Positions 6,927 to 10,510 of a DNA stretch of 10,510 bases are shown here, piece after piece. The stretch lies in assembly GCA_963979005.1 (NCBI GenBank), contig CAXBVF010000038.1, forward strand, positions 1 through 10,510. Direction: 5' to 3'. Below the pieces are notes generated by a model, which made no database searches, was not told where the DNA came from, and worked only from the letters and a program-made list of their open reading frames with translations. Position 1 is the stretch's first letter, and the number at the start of each line of letters is the position of its first letter. The position numbers were made by a program, and so were the translations under genes. This DNA is from UBA6164 sp963979005. Lineage in GTDB: Bacteria > Patescibacteriota > Gracilibacteria > BD1-5 > UBA6164.

Positions 6927-7418
6927 ATGAAAAATAATGAAATAAAAAATAGTCTAATACAAAATTTCTTCAATATATGGGTTACAAAAGAGCTTATTAA
7001 TAGAAATTATTTTGAATATTATTATAAAACATTTTTAGATAAAGAAAATCAATTTGATAATACCCTAGTTACTGAAAAACTAGATTATATTTATAATTTG
7101 ATTTCAAAAAATGATGCTACAACAATTAGACCAAATAATTTAAATAAATTAAGTAACGAAAATATAGCTAATATATTAAATCAAAATATAAATAACTATA
7201 AAATATCTGATATTTTTTGATCTGATTTATTAACTTATATGGAGTGAAATACAATTAAAATGGAATATGACTATAATATTACAAAAGAAAATATAGAAAT
7301 AATAAAAAATGGTTTATTAAAATATCTTGATTTTCTTTTCAATGATTGAAAAAAACTACTTAATGAATCCGAAGATCTAATCAATAAAACAATTAAAGAA
7401 ATAAAAAAAGACTGATAA
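6927..7418 (+). CDS. Unknown 163-aa protein, operon partner of the GGDEF protein
   Basis: The ATG lies one base after the TAA of the GGDEF gene, so translation is probably coupled. The frame runs to TAA 7416-7418 with four UGA-coded glycines. The product begins MKNNEIKNSLIQNFFNIWVT and is rich in Asn, Lys, Ile, Leu and Tyr. It looks mostly helical (NYFEYYYKTFLDKENQ; ENIEIIKNGLLKYLDFLF), with no signal peptide or membrane segment and no motif that I recognise. The stop codon lies inside the terminator hairpin: the last codons, GAC-TGA-TAA, are the left arm of the stem. The original 3' end may therefore have been replaced when the cassette joined this terminator. It could be an effector, receptor or regulator of the cyclase-like protein, but nothing in the sequence decides this. 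Confidence 0.65.
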
Positions 7419-7466
7419 TCAGTCTTTTTTTATTAATTAAAAGTTAAATACATCAATTATTTTACC
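7400..7466. repeat. Right direct repeat flanking the GGDEF cassette
   Basis: Nearly identical to 4837-4901 (see that entry). It contains the terminator and the last ~10 codons of the intact lexA-like gene. It marks the right edge of the inserted segment. Confidence 0.75.
7403..7431. terminator. Bidirectional terminator between the GGDEF operon and the lexA-like gene
   Basis: Seven A, GACTGATAATCAGTC, then seven T. It ends the plus-strand operon, whose last codons overlap the stem, and also the minus-strand lexA-like gene, whose stop is at 7439-7437. Confidence 0.88.
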
Positions 7467-8066
7467 ATTTATCATTAAATTGTCTTCTTCTGATAATATA
7501 ATTGGTTTATGATATTCATCATTTGATTCAGGTAAAAGGTATATAGTCTCTCCATCTCTTTTAAATTTTTTAAGAGTAGCTGCTCAGTTTACAACAAATA
7601 AAAATGCATCTTTTGGATTAGTTGAAACTTCATCTTTATTAATAAGAACATAACTACCATTTTCAATATTTTTTCAATTAACAACATAGTTGTTCATTGA
7701 TGTTCATTCAACTTTTAGTATGAAATAGTTTTGTTCGCTTCAAGTAACTATTTTTTTTGAAATAGGAAGCACTCAATAACTAGTTTCATTTGCATCTACT
7801 AGCGGAGTTCCAGCATTTGCATATCATAAAATAGGGACATTCAGTGTTGTTTGAAATCAAATATTATTACCTAAACTTATAGATCTATATCATCTTCATC
7901 TAGATAAAAATCCTTTCTTTTCAAGTGCTTCAAGATACTGAACTACTCATCTTTTTGATTTTTGGTTTAACAATAAAGTCAATTCTTCAATTGTTGGAGA
8001 TTTAGCATTCTCACCAATAAATGTAGTGATAACATCTAGTACATTTTGTTGTTTTTCTGTAAGCAT
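7437..8066 (-). CDS. lexA: LexA-family transcriptional repressor (S24 self-cleaving)
   Basis: 209 residues, close to LexA's usual ~200. The N-terminal winged-helix segment reads SPTIEELTLLLNQKSKRGVV then YLEALEKKGFLSRGRGYRSI, like the LexA DNA-binding domain. The self-cleavage site is NAG (Ala85-Gly86), matching Ala84-Gly85 of E. coli. The catalytic serine sits in EGTSM (Ser123) and the lysine in ATLKKF (Lys166), the expected dyad and spacing. LexA represses SOS genes and cleaves itself when RecA filaments form. About ten of seventeen glycines are UGA, including that before the catalytic loop. A palindrome overlaps its own -10 box, so autorepression is likely. The ATG at 8066 lacks a Shine-Dalgarno. 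A LexA paralogue such as a phage-type or stress repressor is possible, because the winged-helix part is divergent. Confidence 0.88.
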
Positions 8067-8088
8067 AATTAAAAGGATTACTAATTAA

Positions 8089-8105
8089 TATATACTGAGT
8101 ATATA
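8089..8105. promoter_or_regulatory. Palindromic operator of the lexA-like gene
   Basis: TATATACTGAGTATATA is a perfect palindrome around one central base. It covers the -10 box of the gene's promoter, the usual place for an autoregulatory LexA site. I found no second copy in this window. Confidence 0.6.
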
Positions 8106-8125
8106 CACTAGTAACTATATGTCAA
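8098..8125 (-). promoter_or_regulatory. Promoter of the lexA-like gene
   Basis: On the minus strand TTGACA (8125-8120), a 16-base spacer and TATACT (8103-8098). The -10 lies inside the palindrome, giving a leader of about 25 bases. Confidence 0.7.
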
Positions 8126-8157
8126 ATGTTTTTTATAAAAAAATAAATAAGTTATAT

Positions 8158-8190
8158 ATTATATAAAACTTGTGTAAGAAGTTTGTAAGA
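8158..8190 (-). promoter_or_regulatory. Tandem activator box with -10, upstream promoter of the lexA-like gene
   Basis: On the minus strand TCTTACA-AACT-TCTTACA (8190-8173): two 7-bp direct repeats with an 11-bp period. After nine bases comes a perfect TATAAT (8163-8158). There is no normal -35; the box takes its place. This geometry is typical of PhoB/PhoP (OmpR-family) activated promoters. The same 18 bases occur upstream of the surface-protein gene (9713-9730). Transcription from here would reach the lexA-like gene after ~80 bases. Confidence 0.5.
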
Positions 8191-8200
8191 AAATCATAAT

Positions 8201-8234
8201 AAAAAAAAAGACTAAAATAATTTAGTCTTTTTTG
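8201..8234 (-). terminator. Terminator of the first surface-protein gene
   Basis: GACTAAA (8210-8216), loop of four, TTTAGTC (8221-8227), with nine A on the left and a T-run on the right. On the minus strand it follows the stop codon at 8253-8251 by about 20 bases. Confidence 0.88.
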
Positions 8235-8250
8235 TTTATAGATTACTTTT

Positions 8251-9663
8251 TTATAAATTTTCAAATATTCACTTAATAAGATCTTCATCACTATCAATAT
8301 CATTTAATGCATTATCTGCTAATGATCTAAGTGCAGCTAATAAGTCTAATAATCTTTCTTTAGACTCTTCTGTACGATTACTTTCATTTATAGTTACTGC
8401 TAATGCATCTATTCTATCTATTAATATTTCAAGTTTTTCATCTGATAAATTAGATATCATTCTTCCATACTTTCTTTCAAATGTTTCTTTGTATTCTAAT
8501 CTTGTTTCTTCTCTTTTAGTTTTAATCCTTTCTCTTATATCCTCTCTTTTATCTTTTATTTTTTCTCTTGTATCTTCTCTCTTATCTTTTATTTTTTCTC
8601 TTGCTTGTTTTGTAGCTTCTTTTAATCTATCTTTATACTCATCAAATAAGTCCTTTTTTGCCTCTTTATATTCTCTACTTGATCTTGCTCTACCTGGATA
8701 TTCAGCCTTTAAAATATTAAAAGCTGCAATAAATTCTTTTTGTATTTCTCTAACTGTTTTTGAATCATCGTCATCATTATCATCATCGTCATTGTCATCA
8801 CCGTCATCGTCATCACCATTGTCATCATCATTGTCATCTTCTTCTCTTACAATAACAGTTCTAAATATTTGTATTCATACATTTCATGCAATATCAGTAT
8901 AATCATAAGTTAAAGTATATGTTCATTCTGTATCTTCATCTACTTCTCCACTTGCAGTTACGCTTCATGTTCAATCAACATTATCACTAAATTCTGCTCA
9001 CTCATCAATATAATCATCTCATATTTCTATAGTTATAGTTGATTCTCAAAGTAGTATAATTACTGGAGCCTCTGTATCATCTTCGCTACTTGTATCTTCT
9101 ACAATTACAGTTCTAGATATTTGTACTCATTCATTTCAAGAAGTATCAGTATGATCATAGCTTAAAGTATATGTTCATTCTGTATCTTCATCTACTTCTC
9201 CACTTGCAGTTACGCTTCATGTTCAGTCAACATTATCACTAAATTCTGCTCACTCATCTATGTAATCATCTCATATTTCTATAGTTATAGTTGATTCTCA
9301 ATTTAATGTAAGTATTGGTAGTGTTGTATCTTCTACACTAATCTCAACACTTCATGTTGCAGTTGAACCACTTCAATCTACAATTGTATAATTAAATGAA
9401 GCATCTCAAACAAATAAACTCGCTGGCATAAAAATTACTCATGTAGATGTAAAACTTGTTGAACCATTTGTATCATCACTTGTTCAAGTAACTTCTAAAG
9501 TACCTGAACCAGTATCATTTGCAAGCACATCTATTACTACTTCGGTATTTGCCTCAGTAGTTGTAGTATCATCATTAGCAACTGCTCCAGTTGCAGTATC
9601 AGCTGATACACCCGTTAAACCTGTAAAAACAAATAGCATAGATACTATTATAAAATTTTTCAT
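8251..9663 (-). CDS. Secreted surface protein with Ig-like domains, Asp-rich linker and conserved C-terminal module
   Basis: 470 residues in one frame with UGA=Gly. A Sec signal peptide (MKNFIIVSMLFVFTGLTGVSA) predicts cleavage after Ala21; there is no lipobox. Residues ~29-112 resemble a bacterial cadherin/Ig-like domain (NDDTTTTEANTEVVIDVLAND). Two nearly identical 84-residue-spaced repeats follow from Pro116 and Pro200 (GESTITIEIGDDYIDEGAEF ... TGTYTLTYDYTDIAGN-like), matching DUF5011-type surface Ig-like domains. Next come an almost pure Asp/Asn/Gly linker (274-300), a Lys/Glu/Arg-rich long helix (301-395, with REKIKDKRED repeated), and a C-terminal module (396-470) containing YGRMISNLSDEK and LIDRIDAL, shared with the next gene upstream. 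The protein probably acts at the cell surface in adhesion. The C-terminal module may anchor it. The gene has its own box-type promoter and terminator. Its true end is TAA at 8253-8251; an earlier UGA (8271-8269) is sense. Confidence 0.82.
8849..9302 (-). repeat. Two near-identical 252-bp-period repeats (DUF5011-like domains)
   Basis: Bases 8849-9050 and 9101-9302 align at a fixed 252-base offset, with long stretches almost identical at the DNA level. The end nearer 8849 has diverged more. The low divergence implies recent intragenic duplication or gene conversion of an 84-residue domain. Confidence 0.85.
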
Positions 9664-9697
9664 AAACTTAAATTATAAATATAAAATTAACTTAAAT

Positions 9698-9730
9698 ATA
9701 GTAATATATAATTGTAAGAAGTTTGTAAGA
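9698..9730 (-). promoter_or_regulatory. Tandem activator box and -10 of the surface-protein gene
   Basis: On the minus strand TCTTACA-AACT-TCTTACA (9730-9713), identical to the 8173-8190 box. Nine bases later TACTAT (9703-9698) can serve as -10. The start near 9690 leaves a leader of about 27 bases before the ATG at 9663, with no Shine-Dalgarno. Confidence 0.5.
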
Positions 9731-9734
9731 AAAC

Positions 9735-9767
9735 AAAAAAGACTAGAAATATTTCTAGTCTTTTTTT
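9735..9767 (-). terminator. Terminator of the second surface-protein gene
   Basis: The perfect 20-bp palindrome GACTAGAAATATTTCTAGTC (9741-9760) is flanked by six A and seven T. It stands 13 bases past the stop codon of the upstream paralogue. Confidence 0.88.
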
Positions 9768-9779
9768 ATCTAATTTAAA

Positions 9780-10510
9780 TTAATTTAAATTTTCAAATAA
9801 CGCATCAAGATCAAGTTGAGCAGGATTGTCTTGAGCTAGATTATCAGTAGCAATTTCTCTTATTGCAGCTAACATAGATAATAATCTTTCTCTAGCTTCA
9901 TCAGTATAATCTCCATTTGTTACTTTTTCTACTAAAGCATCAATTCTATCTATTAATATTTGAATTTTTTCATCAGATAAGTTAGAAATCATTCTTCCAT
10001 ATTTTCTAGTATATGTTTCCTTATATCTTACTATTCCAGTATCAGATCTTTCTCTTACATTTTCTCTAACTGTTTTTGCTTTTTCTTTAAATGCGTCTCT
10101 TGCTCTTTTTTCAACTTCTTTTAACCTTTCTCTATATTCTTTAAATAATTCATTTTGTTTTTTTGCAAACTCACTTGCTCATTTTTTATCTCACATTCTA
10201 GATTTATATTCTTCTCTTAATTTATTAAATGAAGCTACATAATGATTTTGCATTCTTTCAACATATGTTCATACAAATTCATCTTCATTTTCTTCATCAT
10301 CTTCGTTAGATTCATCGTCATCTTCACTTGAATCATCGTCATCGTCTTCGTTAGATTCATCGTCATCTTCACTTGAATCATCGTCATCATCTTCGTTATA
10401 TTCATCATCTTCTTCACTTGAATCATCGTCATCATCTTCGTTATATTCATCATCATCTTCACTTGAATCATCGTCATCATCTTCGTTATATTCATCATCA
10501 TCTTCACTTG
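9780..10510 (-). CDS. Paralogous surface protein, 5' end beyond the window edge
   Basis: The frame enters from the right edge and runs 243 codons to TAA at 9782-9780. The visible part starts in an Asp/Glu-rich tract made of 15-residue units (SSEDDDEYNEDDDDD-like). It continues into a segment beginning EFVGTYVERMQNHYVASFNK, then a Lys/Glu/Arg helix (KEYRERLKEVEKRARDAF), and ends with the same C-terminal module as the neighbour: RKYGRMISNLSDEK, ILIDRIDALV, ARERLLSMLAAIREIA and FENLN. The layout acidic linker, charged helix, C-terminal module is identical in both proteins, so a signal peptide and extracellular domains are expected off the edge. The two genes are tandem duplicates, each with its own terminator. 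Two UGA glycines are visible in the helix region (MGDKKGAS). Function is unknown beyond a likely surface role. Confidence 0.78.
10286..10510 (-). repeat. 45-bp tandem repeat coding an acidic 15-residue unit
   Basis: The marker CTTG recurs at 10327, 10372, 10417, 10462 and 10507, exactly 45 bases apart. Five units are visible and the array runs off the right edge. Units differ by a few bases only. Because the period is a multiple of three, copy-number change keeps the frame. Only Asp, Glu, Ser, Asn and Tyr are encoded. Confidence 0.92.

Noticed and set aside
4837..7466. An insertion sequence or integron cassette
   Set aside because: No transposase, integrase, terminal inverted repeats or attC-like site could be found. 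The flanking repeats are direct and contain host terminator and gene sequence.
8489..8902. A 137-codon plus-strand frame of Leu/Ser repeats
   Set aside because: It is the mirror of the charged helix and Asp-rich linker of the surface protein, whose domain order, signal peptide and paralogue are convincing on the minus strand.
10286..10510. A CRISPR-like array
   Set aside because: The 45-bp units are contiguous and nearly identical with no unique spacers. They encode protein in frame.

Overview
**Organism.** The window is AT-rich DNA from a bacterium that reads UGA as glycine (genetic code 25, known from Absconditabacteria/SR1 and Gracilibacteria). Four conserved proteins force this reading. 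The PPK2 Walker A loop GRDAAGKGG has UGA at three of its four glycines, and UGA falls at expected glycines in AspRS, in LexA (the EGTSM catalytic loop) and in a GGDEF domain. With the standard code every large gene here breaks into pieces; with UGA=Gly they become single uninterrupted frames. Only UAA and UAG act as stops. This suggests a reduced, probably host-associated CPR/Patescibacteria member. The assignment rests on the code and is inference.

**Layout.** (1) 1-728, minus: CorA-type Mg2+ transporter, cut by the left edge. (2) 760-1640, minus: two very small acidic-protein genes, each with a near-consensus promoter, hairpins in its leader, a strong Shine-Dalgarno, and its own terminator; the second also has a clear structured 3' UTR. 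(3) 1679-3463, minus: aspartyl-tRNA synthetase with non-discriminating signature residues. (4) 3681-4841, plus: polyphosphate kinase 2. (5) 4837-7466: a two-gene cassette flanked by imperfect direct repeats. The repeats carry the same terminator plus the 3' end of the neighbouring lexA-like gene; the left copy keeps a decayed C-terminal tail of that regulator. The cassette encodes a 634-aa protein with a degenerate and an intact-looking GGDEF-type domain, and a 163-aa protein of unknown function. (6) 7437-8066, minus: LexA-family repressor with a palindromic operator over its promoter. (7) 8251-10510, minus: two tandem paralogues for large secreted surface proteins. The first has a signal peptide, Ig-like domains, an Asp-rich linker, a charged helix and a conserved C-terminal module. 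The second is cut by the right edge and carries a 45-bp tandem repeat.

**How it fits together.** The core genes (corA, aspS, ppk2, lexA) look like ordinary housekeeping functions. The accessory parts are the GGDEF cassette, the twin small genes and the surface-protein pair. An identical 18-bp tandem box with PhoB/PhoP-like geometry lies upstream of both the first surface protein and the lexA-like gene, suggesting shared control by an OmpR/PhoB-type response regulator. The best candidate for an undescribed system is the inserted GGDEF/163-aa operon; the twin small genes come second.

**Limits.** No database search or structure prediction was possible. Domain calls come from motifs read by eye.
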